A stretch of DNA of 64,000 nt from an uncultured Bacteroides sp. (GTDB taxonomy: Bacteria > Bacteroidota > Bacteroidia > Chitinophagales > Chitinophagaceae), in the NCBI GenBank assembly GCA_902168085.1, contig CABHOP010000087.1, forward strand, positions 1 through 64,000, given 5' to 3'. The notes beneath the pieces are model-generated. The model worked only from the letters and a program-made list of their open reading frames with translations. It was not told where the DNA came from and made no database searches. Of this stretch, positions 26,019-35,036 are shown in pieces. The position numbers and the translations under genes were made by a program. Each line of letters begins with the position of its first letter. Position 1 is the stretch's first letter.

Positions 26019-26119
26019 TAACAACACAAATTTAACCCTCAACTTGTTAATAAAACAAGAAATTCCGTTATAAGATTTTGACTGTCATTTATATTACTTT
26101 GCGCTGATAATACCGGCTC

Positions 26120-26512
26120 ATGATTAATCCGTTTAACATAGGCGACACCAAAACATTCACACACAAGGTAGTAGATGGCGATGCCGCCCGTTTTGAAAGC
26201 GGCGAGGTGCACAATGTATATTCTACTTTCGCCCTCTCCCGCGATGCCGAATGGAGTGGCCGCCTCTTTGTGTTGGAAATGAAGGAACCCGGCGAAGAAG
26301 GCATTGGCACGGGCATCACCGTTACCCATCACGCCCCAGCCCTCATGGGTCAGGAAGTAGTTTTTACCGCCACCCTTGCCGAGGTAAATAAAAATGAAGT
26401 GGTGGTAGACTATACCGCCCACGTAGGCGACCGCCTGGTAGGCAGCGGCAAAACATGGCAAAAGATATTAAAGAAGGAAAAGCTGGACAGGCTCTTCGAT
26501 AGCCTGAAATAA
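26120..26512 (+). CDS. Hotdog-fold thioesterase, FlK-like
   Basis: A 130-residue single hotdog domain. It shows the FlK-type arrangement: an N-terminal region with EVHNVYSTFALSRDAEWSGR, then GIGTGITVTHHAPALMGQEVVFTATL and VVDYTAHVGDRLVGSGKTWQKIL. FlK cleaves fluoroacetyl-CoA, but most homologues act on other, often unknown, short acyl-CoA substrates, so only thioesterase family membership is claimed. It converges on the GDSL hydrolase gene with a 2-bp gap. Confidence 0.8.
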   Translation: MINPFNIGDTKTFTHKVVDGDAARFESGEVHNVYSTFALSRDAEWSGRLFVLEMKEPGEEGIGTGITVTHHAPALMGQEVVFTATLAEVNKNEVVVDYTAHVGDRLVGSGKTWQKILKKEKLDRLFDSLK

Positions 26513-26514
26513 CC

Positions 26515-27117
26515 CTACCTCTTCAGCACCTTCGCCACTTCCGGCGCCAGCCTTTCAGCCCATATTTTATATTCTTTGCCGCTTGGGTGCAGCCCGTCCT
26601 CGGCCAGGTATTCAGCGGTTGTACCGTTTTTTCGTGTACTGTCTGTTATATCTATATAATGGCAGTTATGCGCCAGCGTTATTTCTTTCTTGGCAGCATT
26701 ATAGGCGTCTATATCTTTGGCTATCTGCGCACGGTCTTTACCATCTGCAAAAGGCGTTACGCCCCAGTCGGGTATCGATAGTACAAATACATTTTGCGTA
26801 TGTCCATTAGCATAGCGTATGGCTATATCCAGCAGTTGGGTATATTCTTCTTTATAGTTCTCCAGGTCGCGGCCGCGATACTGGTTATTCACCCCTATCA
26901 GCAGTGTTACAAACGAAAACGTATCTGTAATATTATGTTCTCGTATAGATGCCGCTAGTTCATCGGTCGTCCATCCGGTAGTAGCTATGATAACAGGTTT
27001 CGAAACCTCTATCCCCTGCTTTTTCAGCAGCGCTACGGTTTGATGTGGAAAGTTTTCGTCCGATGATACTTGTTCGCCAATCGTATAAGAATCGCCAAGT
27101 GCCAGGTATGTGTGCAT
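26515..27117 (-). CDS. SGNH/GDSL hydrolase
   Basis: A 200-residue esterase-type hydrolase without a signal peptide. Block I is YLALGDSYTIGE with the nucleophile Ser10, block III is LIGVNNQYR with the oxyanion Asn, and block V is EDGLHPSGKEYKIW with the catalytic Asp and His. All catalytic residues are present. It lies 15 nt after the aldehyde dehydrogenase gene on the same strand, suggesting cotranscription. Confidence 0.92.
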   Translation of the reverse strand: MHTYLALGDSYTIGEQVSSDENFPHQTVALLKKQGIEVSKPVIIATTGWTTDELAASIREHNITDTFSFVTLLIGVNNQYRGRDLENYKEEYTQLLDIAIRYANGHTQNVFVLSIPDWGVTPFADGKDRAQIAKDIDAYNAAKKEITLAHNCHYIDITDSTRKNGTTAEYLAEDGLHPSGKEYKIWAERLAPEVAKVLKR

Positions 27118-27132
27118 TGTTGGTAGCTGCGG

Positions 27133-28506
27133 TTAATTGATAAATACGGTCTTGATATTTACAAACTCACGAATACCAAATATACTCAATTCCCTGCCAT
27201 AACCGCTTTGCTTCACACCACCGAAAGGCAGCCGCGGGTCCGAATGTACAAAGGCATTTACAAAGCAGTTGCCCGCCTGCAGTTGCGTGGCCGCTATCTT
27301 TTCTGCTTTCGCCCTGTTCTTTGAGAAAATGCCCGCACCCAGTCCGTATATGCTGTCATTGGCCAGTCGCACCGCATCCTGTTCGTCTTTCGCTTCTATT
27401 ATCGCAGCCACGGGGCCAAACAGTTCTTCGTCATAGGCAGGCATGCCTTTCTTCACATTGGTCAGTATCGTTGGTGGGTAGTACGCTCCTTCTCCTTCCG
27501 GTATATAGCCGCCCATCACCAGCTTCGCGCCCTTCTCTATGCTTTTCAGCACTTGCTCGTGCAGCTGGTCGCGCAGGTCTTTGCGCGCCATCGGGCCTAT
27601 TTTGTTGCTTTTATCCATAGGGTCGCCAAAGGTGGCCTGCTGCATCAGTTCGGTAAACTGCGCTTCAAATTCTTTCCTCACGGCTTTCTCTACTATAAAG
27701 CGCTTCGCTGCTACGCAACTCTGTCCACTGTTTACCAGCCGCCCGTCCACGCAGGTTTTCACGGCCAGCTTCATATCGGCATCTTTCAGTATAATGTAGG
27801 CATCACTACCCCCCAGTTCCAGTACTTGTTTTTTAATGTGCGCAGCAGCAGCAGCAGCTACTTTACTACCGGCACTGGTACTACCTGTAAATGTAATAGC
27901 TGAAACCGCAGGGTTCTTTATCAATGCTTCCACTTCACTTGATGGCAGCAGCAATGTTTGAAACAACCCTTTCGGCGCACCTGCATCTTTTATCACTTTC
28001 TCTATGGCCAGTGCGCACCCGCTGATGTTCGAAGCATGTTTCAGCAGCATCACGTTACCCGCCATCAGTGCCGGGGCCATGGCACGGAATACTTGCCAGT
28101 AAGGGAAGTTCCACGGCATGATGGCCAGCACCACACCCAGCGGCTGAAACGATACATAGCTTTTGCGTGCATCGGTTTCCACTATCTCATCTTTCAGGAA
28201 TGCCGGGCCTTCTTTCGCATAAAATTCAAAGGTCATCGCACATTTCTCTACCTCAGCCATGCTTTGTGCTATGGGTTTGCCCATCTCTTGCGTGGCCAGT
28301 TTAGCCAGCTTCTCTTTATCCTTGCGTAGCTGTGTGGCTATCTTCTTCAGCACCACACCACGCTCTTTCAGTGTCTGTTGTTTCCAGTCTTCAAAGGCCG
28401 ATTGGGCTTGCTTTACGGCCTTGTTTATCTTTTTTTCGTCGTGTATCTCGTATTCGGCTATCAGGGCGCCTGTTGCGGGATTAATGGAGGTAAGTGCAGC
28501 TGCCAT
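27133..28506 (-). CDS. NAD(P)-dependent aldehyde dehydrogenase, succinate-semialdehyde type
   Basis: A 457-residue member of the ALDH superfamily. It has the proton-acceptor Glu in LELGGSDAYIIL, the nucleophile Cys in NSGQSCVAAKRF, the cofactor-fold segments MPWNFPYWQVFRAMAPALMAGN and FTGSTSAGSKVA, and the C-terminal LPFGGVKQSGYGRE. Length and sequence fit the YneI/Sad (short succinate-semialdehyde dehydrogenase) branch. No gabT is near, so the physiological aldehyde is uncertain. Confidence 0.9.
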   Translation of the reverse strand: MAAALTSINPATGALIAEYEIHDEKKINKAVKQAQSAFEDWKQQTLKERGVVLKKIATQLRKDKEKLAKLATQEMGKPIAQSMAEVEKCAMTFEFYAKEGPAFLKDEIVETDARKSYVSFQPLGVVLAIMPWNFPYWQVFRAMAPALMAGNVMLLKHASNISGCALAIEKVIKDAGAPKGLFQTLLLPSSEVEALIKNPAVSAITFTGSTSAGSKVAAAAAAHIKKQVLELGGSDAYIILKDADMKLAVKTCVDGRLVNSGQSCVAAKRFIVEKAVRKEFEAQFTELMQQATFGDPMDKSNKIGPMARKDLRDQLHEQVLKSIEKGAKLVMGGYIPEGEGAYYPPTILTNVKKGMPAYDEELFGPVAAIIEAKDEQDAVRLANDSIYGLGAGIFSKNRAKAEKIAATQLQAGNCFVNAFVHSDPRLPFGGVKQSGYGRELSIFGIREFVNIKTVFIN

Positions 28507-28548
28507 AGTTCTCTTATTTATGCCTCAAAATTAAAGCAACACAACGGT

Positions 28549-28971
28549 ACGAAAGGTTTACTATTTTCGATGCCCTTATAACAACTACACAACATTATTT
28601 AACAGATTGTTTTTATTCCTCCACCAAAGCCTCACATACAAAATTAGTTTAAATATTGTATATTTGCTATAGTAAGTTACGTAGCAGGATTATCACCGGC
28701 TAAAGTTTACATTAAAAGAAACCATAACCCTTCAAACCGGAAACTATTATGAAACAAAACTCCGTTTCCGAAACAATTTGGAACACACTAATCGACTGAC
28801 AATCAAACAATTGCATTTTCACATCTCGAAAAGTGAGCAAAAACTATCAAAAACTATCAACAGATATAGAATTTCACCATAAACCCATTGCACCTCAGCA
28901 TGAATACTTTATTAAACCAAAGGAAAGCCGCCAATAGCAACGAAAGGTTTCCTATTTTTGATGCCCATATC
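28549..28971. repeat. Pair of near-identical 31-bp direct repeats
   Basis: Copies at 28549-28579 and 28940-28970 agree at 28 of 31 positions (ACGAAAGGTTT-n-CTATTTT-n-GATGCCC-n-TAT). The second contains the exact -7 box TATTTTTG; the first has TATTTTCG. Confidence 0.8.
28953..28960 (+). promoter_or_regulatory. -7 box TATTTTTG of the phosphohexomutase gene
   Basis: An exact TAnnTTTG match 40 nt before the ATG at 29001, inside the second copy of the 31-bp repeat. Confidence 0.5.
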
Positions 28972-29000
28972 ATAAACACCACTAAATAATCAATCCCGAA

Positions 29001-30407
29001 ATGACTATCGATAAGATAAAATTTGGCACCGATGGATGGCGCGCCATTATCGCTAAAGATTTTACTGTATATAATGTAGCCCGCGTTACCAAAGGTCTGT
29101 CGCACTGGCTGCTGCAGCGCAGCGACCGCCCTACCGTACTGCTGGGCCACGATTGCCGCTTTGGCGGCCCGCTGTTTGTAGAAACAGTAGCCAAGGTGCT
29201 ATGTGCCAATGGCATCAAAGTAGTAATGGCAGAAGGTTTTGTAAGCACACCTATGATATCTTTCGGTGTGCTGCAGGTAGGTGCGCAGCAGGGGGTTATC
29301 ATCACGGCTTCTCACAATCCGCCTACATACAATGGCTACAAGCTGAAAGGCGCACACGGCGGCCCTTCCAGCCCCAATGATATAGCTGCGGTAGAAGCCC
29401 TGATACCCGATACGGTAGAAATACCTAACGAGGGCCTGAAACACTGGCAAGCTCAGGGTCTGCTGGAATACATCAACCTGGAGGATATGTATGTAAGCTA
29501 CCTGCAAGAGAAGTTCGATATCGAAGCGCTGAACAAATCACCGTTCAAGCTGGCTTATGATGCTATGTATGGTGCAGGACAAAATGTAATGCGCCGCCTG
29601 TTCCCTACGGCTACATTCCTGCATTGCGATGATAACCCCGGTTTCCACGGTCAGGCACCGGAACCGCTGGATAAGAACCTGCAGGAACTGGCAAAGACCG
29701 TTGCCAATACTCCTGAAATAAAGATGGGACTGGCTACCGATGGCGATGCAGACCGTATAGGCCTGTACGATGAGGATGGCAACTTTGTTGATGCCCACCA
29801 CATCATCCTGCTACTGATACACTATCTGCACAAGTATAAAGGAATGACCGGCAAGGTAGCCGTAGCCTTCTCTGTTACTGACCGTGTTAAGCGCATGTGC
29901 GATGCTTATGGCTTGCCAATAGAGGTAACGCCTATCGGCTTTAAATACATCAGCGAACTGATGACGCAGGAAGATATACTGGTAGGTGGCGAAGAAAGCG
30001 GTGGTATTGCTGTAAAAGGCCATATACCGGAGCGCGATGGTATCTATGATGGACTGGCACTATACCAGTTCATGAACGAAACAGGCAAAACGCTGAAACA
30101 ACTGTGCGAAGAGGTATATGAAGTAGTAGGCCGTTTCGTGTACGAGCGCAATGACCTGACGCTGGAAAACGAAAAGAAAGAAGCCATCATCAAAAAAGCG
30201 GCAGATAAAGGTTATACACAGTTCGAGAAATATGGCTTCGGACGCATAGAAGATATAGACGGTATCAAATACCACCTGGATAACGGCGGCTGGGTAATGC
30301 TGCGTGCATCGGGCACAGAGCCGCTGCTGCGTGTATATGCAGAGGGCAATAGCAAAGAAGAAACGCTGGATATACTGGAAGATGTAAAGAAAACAATACT
30401 CATGTAA
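29001..30407 (+). CDS. Phosphoglucomutase/phosphomannomutase family protein
   Basis: A 468-residue alpha-D-phosphohexomutase with all four functional loops: phosphoserine loop ITASHNPPTYNGYK, metal loop ATDGDADRIGLYD, sugar loop GGEESGGIAVKGH and phosphate-binding loop RASGTEPLLRVYAEG. It interconverts 1- and 6-phosphates of glucose, mannose or glucosamine. The motif KFGTDGWRA opens the protein. The GEESG loop suits glucose or mannose, but substrate choice cannot be fixed from sequence. It is monocistronic with a clear terminator. Confidence 0.93.
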   Translation: MTIDKIKFGTDGWRAIIAKDFTVYNVARVTKGLSHWLLQRSDRPTVLLGHDCRFGGPLFVETVAKVLCANGIKVVMAEGFVSTPMISFGVLQVGAQQGVIITASHNPPTYNGYKLKGAHGGPSSPNDIAAVEALIPDTVEIPNEGLKHWQAQGLLEYINLEDMYVSYLQEKFDIEALNKSPFKLAYDAMYGAGQNVMRRLFPTATFLHCDDNPGFHGQAPEPLDKNLQELAKTVANTPEIKMGLATDGDADRIGLYDEDGNFVDAHHIILLLIHYLHKYKGMTGKVAVAFSVTDRVKRMCDAYGLPIEVTPIGFKYISELMTQEDILVGGEESGGIAVKGHIPERDGIYDGLALYQFMNETGKTLKQLCEEVYEVVGRFVYERNDLTLENEKKEAIIKKAADKGYTQFEKYGFGRIEDIDGIKYHLDNGGWVMLRASGTEPLLRVYAEGNSKEETLDILEDVKKTILM

Positions 30408-30415
30408 TACCAACA

Positions 30416-30443
30416 ACAAAGCCTGCTACTCAGCAGGCTTTGT
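30416..30443 (+). terminator. Terminator of the phosphohexomutase gene
   Basis: A perfect 12-bp stem (ACAAAGCCTGCT/AGCAGGCTTTGT) with a 4-nt loop, 8 bp after the stop codon. Confidence 0.85.
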
Positions 30444-30639
30444 ACTTTAATTTATCCCTATTAGTTTTTAGCATAACTTTATATATCACCAATCACTATA
30501 CATCATGAAACAACTTCACGCAAAGCACGCTGCTCAAACATAGCCATTCCCAAACTTATTGAAATTACCTATGCACCTGCAAGCCCACTCATAGCATGTG
30601 TCAGCACTACTATTTAATCATCATTAAAAACCATTATTC

Positions 30640-32295
30640 ATGAAAAACAACCGTTTATTAAATCTGCTCTCCTTAGCAGCAATAATGCTGTGGGGCATTC
30701 AATCAGCATTTGCATTTATTCCGCCTACCACTACCCCTGCTGCATTGCCGGGGCCGGGCACATCGGCAGCATGCCGTCCGCTGCATATTGGCAGCGATTC
30801 ATATACCGGCATGAACTTCTATGGTACTGCCAGCAATTTGTATGCCCATAGCTGGAGCACTGCGGGCATGTCTAGCCCTTGCGTTGCAGGTGGCGCCGTT
30901 ACAGGTATTGCCTATCGCAGGTATAATACCGCCAATACTGTAGTATTGCAATCGGGCTACCTGCCTTTAGCTCCGGACCTTATGGATCTGGAAGTAAGTA
31001 TTGTGGTAGATGGCGCTGGCACTTATTACATAGTAGCCAGTTATTACAAAAATGGCGCTGGGCACTACTACCAGGTATTTAAATGGACGACTGCAGGTAT
31101 AGGGGCTATAGGCGCACCGGTACTGTTGAATGCACAGAGCGGATATAGCCGTATCAGCATAGATGGCTTCCGCTGCAGGTACTTCACCATTACATGGGAT
31201 GACCTGGGCACAGGCATACGTGCGCTGGCAGGCGTTACTTCTGGCGGCGGTATCACTTTTGGTACAGCAGCAACTATCGTGGGCTCTTCACAGCAGGCGT
31301 TTCCTGATGTGGAAGTTTATAATGCCAGTGGCACTCCGCGGGTATCCTTTGTTTACTTTTTGAATAACAATGCCGCAGGCCAGGGAAATATTACAGTGTC
31401 GGATATTCCATGGGCAACTGTAATGGCAGGTGGCGGTATTGCACCGGCAGTAATAGATGTTAATCCCTCTGCCTTTGCCTACTGGACACCGGGCACCTTC
31501 ACCATGTACACTGCAGCCGGCCCCGGGTCGCTCAACCTCGACCGTCCGGATGATCATACTATCGGCAACTGGTCTTACATCTATACAGATGACTTCCAAC
31601 GCATCAAAGCGCGTATGCGCAGCACAGGTTTATTGACAACCTTCGTACTTAACAATGGTTCTATCGCTCCGCTGATAGACCTTACTACAAGTATGGGCAA
31701 CCCAATGATAAACTACTGGCCAACCATCGCTTTCGATAACGATGGCGAGAACATACACTATGGCTGGTATTCTTACTATCCGGGTGCTGAATACGTCGCA
31801 TTAAAAATGCATGTTAACGGTACGCTGCTTGTGTCAGACTATATGACGGTGTCAAACGTACCCAATTTATCGGGTACACAAGCCATGCAGTTCAGCAAGC
31901 AGAATGAAGACGCACGCCTGTTTGCTACATATACCATGTACAGTTCAGCTACCGATTACTACCTGAACAATAAATATGTACCATGGGGCGCCAGCGCATT
32001 TAAAACTACAGGCGTAGAAAACGTTGCAGATGCACAGGGTATACTGTTCTTCCCTAATCCATATACCAGCGAATTGAACATACAACTGCCTGCGGAAATG
32101 AACGCACAGTTCCTCACCATATCTGTAACGGATATAACAGGCAGGAAAATGGATGTATATGGTGGTATGGGTAATCTTATCAATAGCCACCTGAACCAGG
32201 CAAGCCGCACCTGGGTACCGGGCATGTACTTAATAACAGTAGAAAATACTGTTACAGGTTTTATGCACACCTATAAAGTGCAAAAAGCAAACTAA
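30640..32295 (+). CDS. Secreted protein with type A T9SS sorting domain
   Basis: A 551-residue exported protein: signal peptide LLSLAAIMLWGIQSAFA, a long beta-rich middle (repeated strands of the type GIAYRRYNTANTVVLQSGY and GTYYIVASYYKNGAGHYY, suggestive of a propeller or beta-helix) and a C-terminal sorting domain starting FFPNPYTSELNIQLP with ITDITGRK-like core and GMYLITVENTVTGFMHTYKVQK at the end. No enzymatic motif is seen. It is surface-attached or released by the type IX system. It is monocistronic. Confidence 0.85.
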   Translation: MKNNRLLNLLSLAAIMLWGIQSAFAFIPPTTTPAALPGPGTSAACRPLHIGSDSYTGMNFYGTASNLYAHSWSTAGMSSPCVAGGAVTGIAYRRYNTANTVVLQSGYLPLAPDLMDLEVSIVVDGAGTYYIVASYYKNGAGHYYQVFKWTTAGIGAIGAPVLLNAQSGYSRISIDGFRCRYFTITWDDLGTGIRALAGVTSGGGITFGTAATIVGSSQQAFPDVEVYNASGTPRVSFVYFLNNNAAGQGNITVSDIPWATVMAGGGIAPAVIDVNPSAFAYWTPGTFTMYTAAGPGSLNLDRPDDHTIGNWSYIYTDDFQRIKARMRSTGLLTTFVLNNGSIAPLIDLTTSMGNPMINYWPTIAFDNDGENIHYGWYSYYPGAEYVALKMHVNGTLLVSDYMTVSNVPNLSGTQAMQFSKQNEDARLFATYTMYSSATDYYLNNKYVPWGASAFKTTGVENVADAQGILFFPNPYTSELNIQLPAEMNAQFLTISVTDITGRKMDVYGGMGNLINSHLNQASRTWVPGMYLITVENTVTGFMHTYKVQKAN

Positions 32296-32318
32296 TACAA
32301 ACAACACACATGCTATGA

Positions 32319-32346
32319 ATAAGGCTGCCTGTCGAGGCAGCCTTAT
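32319..32346. terminator. Bidirectional terminator overlapping the NUDIX stop codon
   Basis: A perfect 12-bp stem (ATAAGGCTGCCT/AGGCAGCCTTAT) with loop GTCG lies between convergent genes. Its right arm includes the TAA stop of the NUDIX gene. Confidence 0.8.
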
Positions 32347-32801
32347 GTATTACTTATTCTTAATAGCTCATCCAATAAAGCAACCTGTGCGGTATTTATC
32401 TTTTGCCTTGCGGTATCCATATCAAACCATGCGGCTTTATCTACTTCAGGCACGTGTATCATCTTCCCCGATTTTGGTGGCCATTCCATAGGAAAGGTAT
32501 TGCTCCGAATATTTGCAGCATCCATATCGCCTGCTACTGCCCATGCATGTACCACCTTACCGCTTTTCTGCTTTACAGGGGTTAGCGCGCTGAAAGTGCC
32601 ATCTATAGCAGTACCGGTTTCCTCTTCAAATTCCTTCTTAGCCCTTTCCAGGTAATCCTCATCACTTTCCACTTCCCCTTTGGGTATAGACCACGCACCG
32701 TCATCCTTATGCTTCCAGAAAGGTCCGCCGGGGTGCACCAGGAACACCTGTAGTTCTTTATTCACCAGTCGATAGAGCAATATGCCGGCGCTTATCTTCA
32801 T
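32343..32801 (-). CDS. NUDIX hydrolase
   Basis: A 152-residue NUDIX domain. The Nudix box reads GEVESDEDYLERAKKEFEEE followed by TG, matching GX5EX7REUXEEXGU except that the first Arg is Lys. The start SAGILLYRLVNKELQVFLVHPGGPFW and WSIPKGE are typical of the diadenosine-polyphosphate/ADP-ribose pyrophosphatase type called histidine-triad-partner NUDIX in Bacteroidota. It is 1 bp downstream of the dehydrogenase lipoprotein gene, so it is translationally coupled to it. Confidence 0.9.
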   Translation of the reverse strand: MKISAGILLYRLVNKELQVFLVHPGGPFWKHKDDGAWSIPKGEVESDEDYLERAKKEFEEETGTAIDGTFSALTPVKQKSGKVVHAWAVAGDMDAANIRSNTFPMEWPPKSGKMIHVPEVDKAAWFDMDTARQKINTAQVALLDELLRISNT

Positions 32802-32802
32802 A

Positions 32803-33939
32803 CTACTTACTATAGGTGATGCGGTAGATTACATTGGCAAAGTCATCAGATACGAGCAGGGAGCCGTCTTTTAGTTGCAGCACATCTACCGGCCTGCCCC
32901 AAGCCTTCCCATTCTTCAGCCAGCCTTCTGCAAAAGGCTCATAGCTTACAGACTTATCGCCATCCAGCTTCACCATGGTAAGTCGATAGCCTATAGGCTC
33001 AGAGCGATTCCATGAGCCGTGCTCAGCTATTATAACGCGGTTCTTATACTCAGCAGGAAACATGCTACCGGTATAGAACTTAACACCTAACGCAGCCGTA
33101 TGTGGTGCCAACACCGCTACCGGCGGTATGAACTCATTGCAGGCATGCCTGTCGCCATATTCAGGATCTTTGATAGTGCCTGCATGGCAGTAGGGGTAAC
33201 CGAAATGCATATTAGCCTGTGGTGCAGTGTTCAGTTCATCGCCGGGCACATCATCGCCCATCTGGTCGCGGCCATTCTCGGTAAACCACAGCGCTTTAGT
33301 ATCAGGATGCCAGGTAAAACCCACTGTATTACGTATGCCATGGGCATATACCTCAAACCCGCTACCATCAGGATTCATACGGGTGATGGATGCATAACGT
33401 GGGTCTTTCTCATTGTCATCACAGATATTGCAGGGCGCACCTACGGGCACATACAGCTTATCGTCGGGCCCGAAAGCTATGTACTTCCAGCCGTGGTGCG
33501 TATCACCGGGAAAGTTATCGCTTACCAATACAGGCTTGGGTGGATGGGCAAGATTGGCCTCTATATTATCAAAGCGCCATACTTTGTTGACTTCGGCCAC
33601 ATATAGAGCCCCCTGCCTGAAGGCTACGCCATTGGGCATATTCATACCGCTGGCTATAGTATACCGCTCATCGGCTACGCCATCCTCATCTTTATCTACA
33701 AGGGCATATACCTTATCGCCCTGACGGTTGCCAACAAAGATGGTGCCTTTATCCCCCATCGCCAGCGAACGGGCATTGTCAACACTATCGGCAAATATAC
33801 TGATGTGAAAGCCGGTCGGCAGCCTTATATCCTGCAAGCACGGGTCTTCTACTTTATGGAGCGCTTTATTTTTACAGGCGCTGTTAAACGTACATAGTGC
33901 CGATAGCAAAATGGTTAATGTAAAATACTTGGTATGCAT
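32803..33939 (-). CDS. PQQ-type sorbosone/glucose dehydrogenase-like lipoprotein
   Basis: A 378-residue lipoprotein (signal with lipobox LCTFNSAC). The mature part is a six-bladed propeller of the soluble glucose dehydrogenase / L-sorbosone dehydrogenase family: LPTGFHISIFADSVDNARSLAM, GVAFRQGALYVAEVNKVWRF, THHGWKYIAFGPDDKLYVPVGAPCNICDD, RNTVGFTWHPDTKALWFTENGRDQ and IIAEHGSWNRSEPIGYR. Homologues use PQQ and oxidise sugars in the periplasm, but many Bacteroidota members have no proven substrate. Confidence 0.88.
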   Translation of the reverse strand: MHTKYFTLTILLSALCTFNSACKNKALHKVEDPCLQDIRLPTGFHISIFADSVDNARSLAMGDKGTIFVGNRQGDKVYALVDKDEDGVADERYTIASGMNMPNGVAFRQGALYVAEVNKVWRFDNIEANLAHPPKPVLVSDNFPGDTHHGWKYIAFGPDDKLYVPVGAPCNICDDNEKDPRYASITRMNPDGSGFEVYAHGIRNTVGFTWHPDTKALWFTENGRDQMGDDVPGDELNTAPQANMHFGYPYCHAGTIKDPEYGDRHACNEFIPPVAVLAPHTAALGVKFYTGSMFPAEYKNRVIIAEHGSWNRSEPIGYRLTMVKLDGDKSVSYEPFAEGWLKNGKAWGRPVDVLQLKDGSLLVSDDFANVIYRITYSK

Positions 33940-34093
33940 GGATAAAACGGTTTTAGAATGGTGTTACAAAAGTTATACCCTCACTGCCTCATTACAAATA
34001 TCGGCTATTCACCCCTACATTTTCTGCATTCACCCATAGCTTGTTAAGCGTTTGCAAATCAGTTCCTAACAACCGGTTAACCTGCCTTTAAAG

Positions 34094-34126
34094 TTTGGCT
34101 ATCAGACTGCCATAGGGCCATATTTG
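34094..34126 (+). promoter_or_regulatory. Strong-looking promoter of the abundant secreted protein
   Basis: A -33 TTTG at 34094-34097 is separated by 21 nt from CATATTTG (34119-34126; consensus TAnnTTTG). The transcript would carry a roughly 50-nt leader of almost only A and C (CAAACAAAC-type repeats), a feature of highly expressed Bacteroidota genes. Confidence 0.6.
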
Positions 34127-34185
34127 CATCATCAAACGAACAAACACAAACAAACTTTAAACAAACAAAACAAACAACCAAGATT

Positions 34186-34737
34186 ATGAAAAAAGTATTC
34201 GCTATCGCTGCCCTGATCTCTGCATCTTTCGCCGCTAACGCTCAAAACGCTTCCAGCACTGCTACGCAAACCGTGAACCTGAACCTGAGCAACGCCATCG
34301 AGCTGACCTTTACAGGTAACAACAGCACAACAGGTGCTGCAGTAAACCTGGCTTTCAATACAGTTAACGATTATGCTAACGGTGTTACCTCAAACGAGCA
34401 AGGCCTGAAAGTACGCTCTAATAAAAACTTCGCTGTAACCGTTAAAACAAACGCTACCAACTTTACTTATACAGGTACTACTGCCCCTGCTCCCGTTATG
34501 CCGGTAAGCAATGTACTGGACCTGATGGTTTCTGCTAACGGTACTGGTGGTACCATAGCTACCCCATTCTCTGCTACTGCTTACAACAACCTGAGCAGCA
34601 CCGCACAAAACCTGATCAACAACGGTAGCCGCGGTGGCAACCAAACCTTCGGTGTTAAGTATCAGGCTACTCCCGGCTTCAGCTACCCTGCAGGTACCTA
34701 TACCGTAGACGTAGTATACACCGCTACACAACTGTAA
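34186..34737 (+). CDS. Small secreted beta-rich protein, probably abundant
   Basis: A 183-residue protein with signal peptide MKKVFAIAALISASFAANAQ. The mature part is Asn/Thr/Ala-rich, low in Lys and free of Cys, with strands of the type QTVNLNLSNAIELTF, KNFAVTVKTNA and TYTVDVVYTATQL. The layout resembles WxL or DUF4402-like beta-sandwich surface proteins, but I do not recognise the family. Codons are strongly biased to CTG, AAC, GCT and GTA, unlike neighbours, and a strong promoter and terminator frame the gene, so it may be a major surface or structural protein. Confidence 0.75.
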   Translation: MKKVFAIAALISASFAANAQNASSTATQTVNLNLSNAIELTFTGNNSTTGAAVNLAFNTVNDYANGVTSNEQGLKVRSNKNFAVTVKTNATNFTYTGTTAPAPVMPVSNVLDLMVSANGTGGTIATPFSATAYNNLSSTAQNLINNGSRGGNQTFGVKYQATPGFSYPAGTYTVDVVYTATQL

Positions 34738-34776
34738 TATTTGAGATTGTTTTTCATAGTGTATAGTTTTAGTGAG

Positions 34777-34803
34777 AGGAGCCTTAGCGGCTCCTTTTTT
34801 TTG
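34777..34803 (+). terminator. Terminator of the abundant secreted protein
   Basis: A 7-bp GC-rich stem (AGGAGCC/GGCTCCT) with loop TTAGC is followed by a run of T residues, 40 bp after the stop codon. Confidence 0.85.
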
Positions 34804-34831
34804 TTTGCTATGATGGGATAGGTACAAAAAA

Positions 34832-34859
34832 ATAGCCTTCCGTTTGAACGGAAGGCTAT
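34832..34859 (-). terminator. Terminator downstream of tRNA-Leu
   Basis: A long stem (ATAGCCTTCCGTT/AACGGAAGGCTAT) is followed on the minus strand by TTTTTTTG. It lies 14 bp after the 3' end of the tRNA gene. Confidence 0.8.
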
Positions 34860-34873
34860 CAAAGTTCTAAAGG

Positions 34874-34957
34874 TGCCCAGGAATGGATTCGAACCATCAC
34901 ACCCTTGCGGGCGCTGCGACCTGAACACAGTGCGTCTACCAATTTCGCCACCTGGGC
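34874..34957 (-). tRNA. tRNA-Leu (anticodon CAG)
   Basis: An 84-nt class II tRNA on the minus strand. The acceptor stem GCCCAGG/CCTGGGC pairs fully with discriminator A; the D arm has TGGTAGACGC; the anticodon stem CTGTG/CGCAG holds the loop TTCAGGT, giving anticodon CAG; the long variable arm is CGCCC-GCAA-GGGTG; the T loop is TTCGAAT. CCA is not encoded. The long variable arm and the D-loop sequence identify leucine. Confidence 0.96.
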
Positions 34958-35036
34958 ATGTGTTTTAAGAACTTCGGGCTGCAAAGATAAGTGAGATTTA
35001 ATAACAAACAAATCTCTTCTGAAATAAATTTATCTG

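Larger units (their letters stand above)
28507..29000. other. 494-bp AT-rich intergenic region with two promoter-like copies
   Basis: No convincing gene. It holds two 31-bp direct copies (28549 and 28940), a TATATTTG box near 28660, a short direct repeat AAAAACTATC (two copies around 28840-28860) and a 16-codon open frame at 28750 without support. The downstream copy carries the probable promoter of the phosphohexomutase gene. Confidence 0.6.

Noticed and set aside
28750-28800. A 16-codon frame (MKQNSVSETIW...) downstream of a TATATTTG box
   Set aside because: Too short, with no conserved features seen; it may be chance in an AT-rich spacer.
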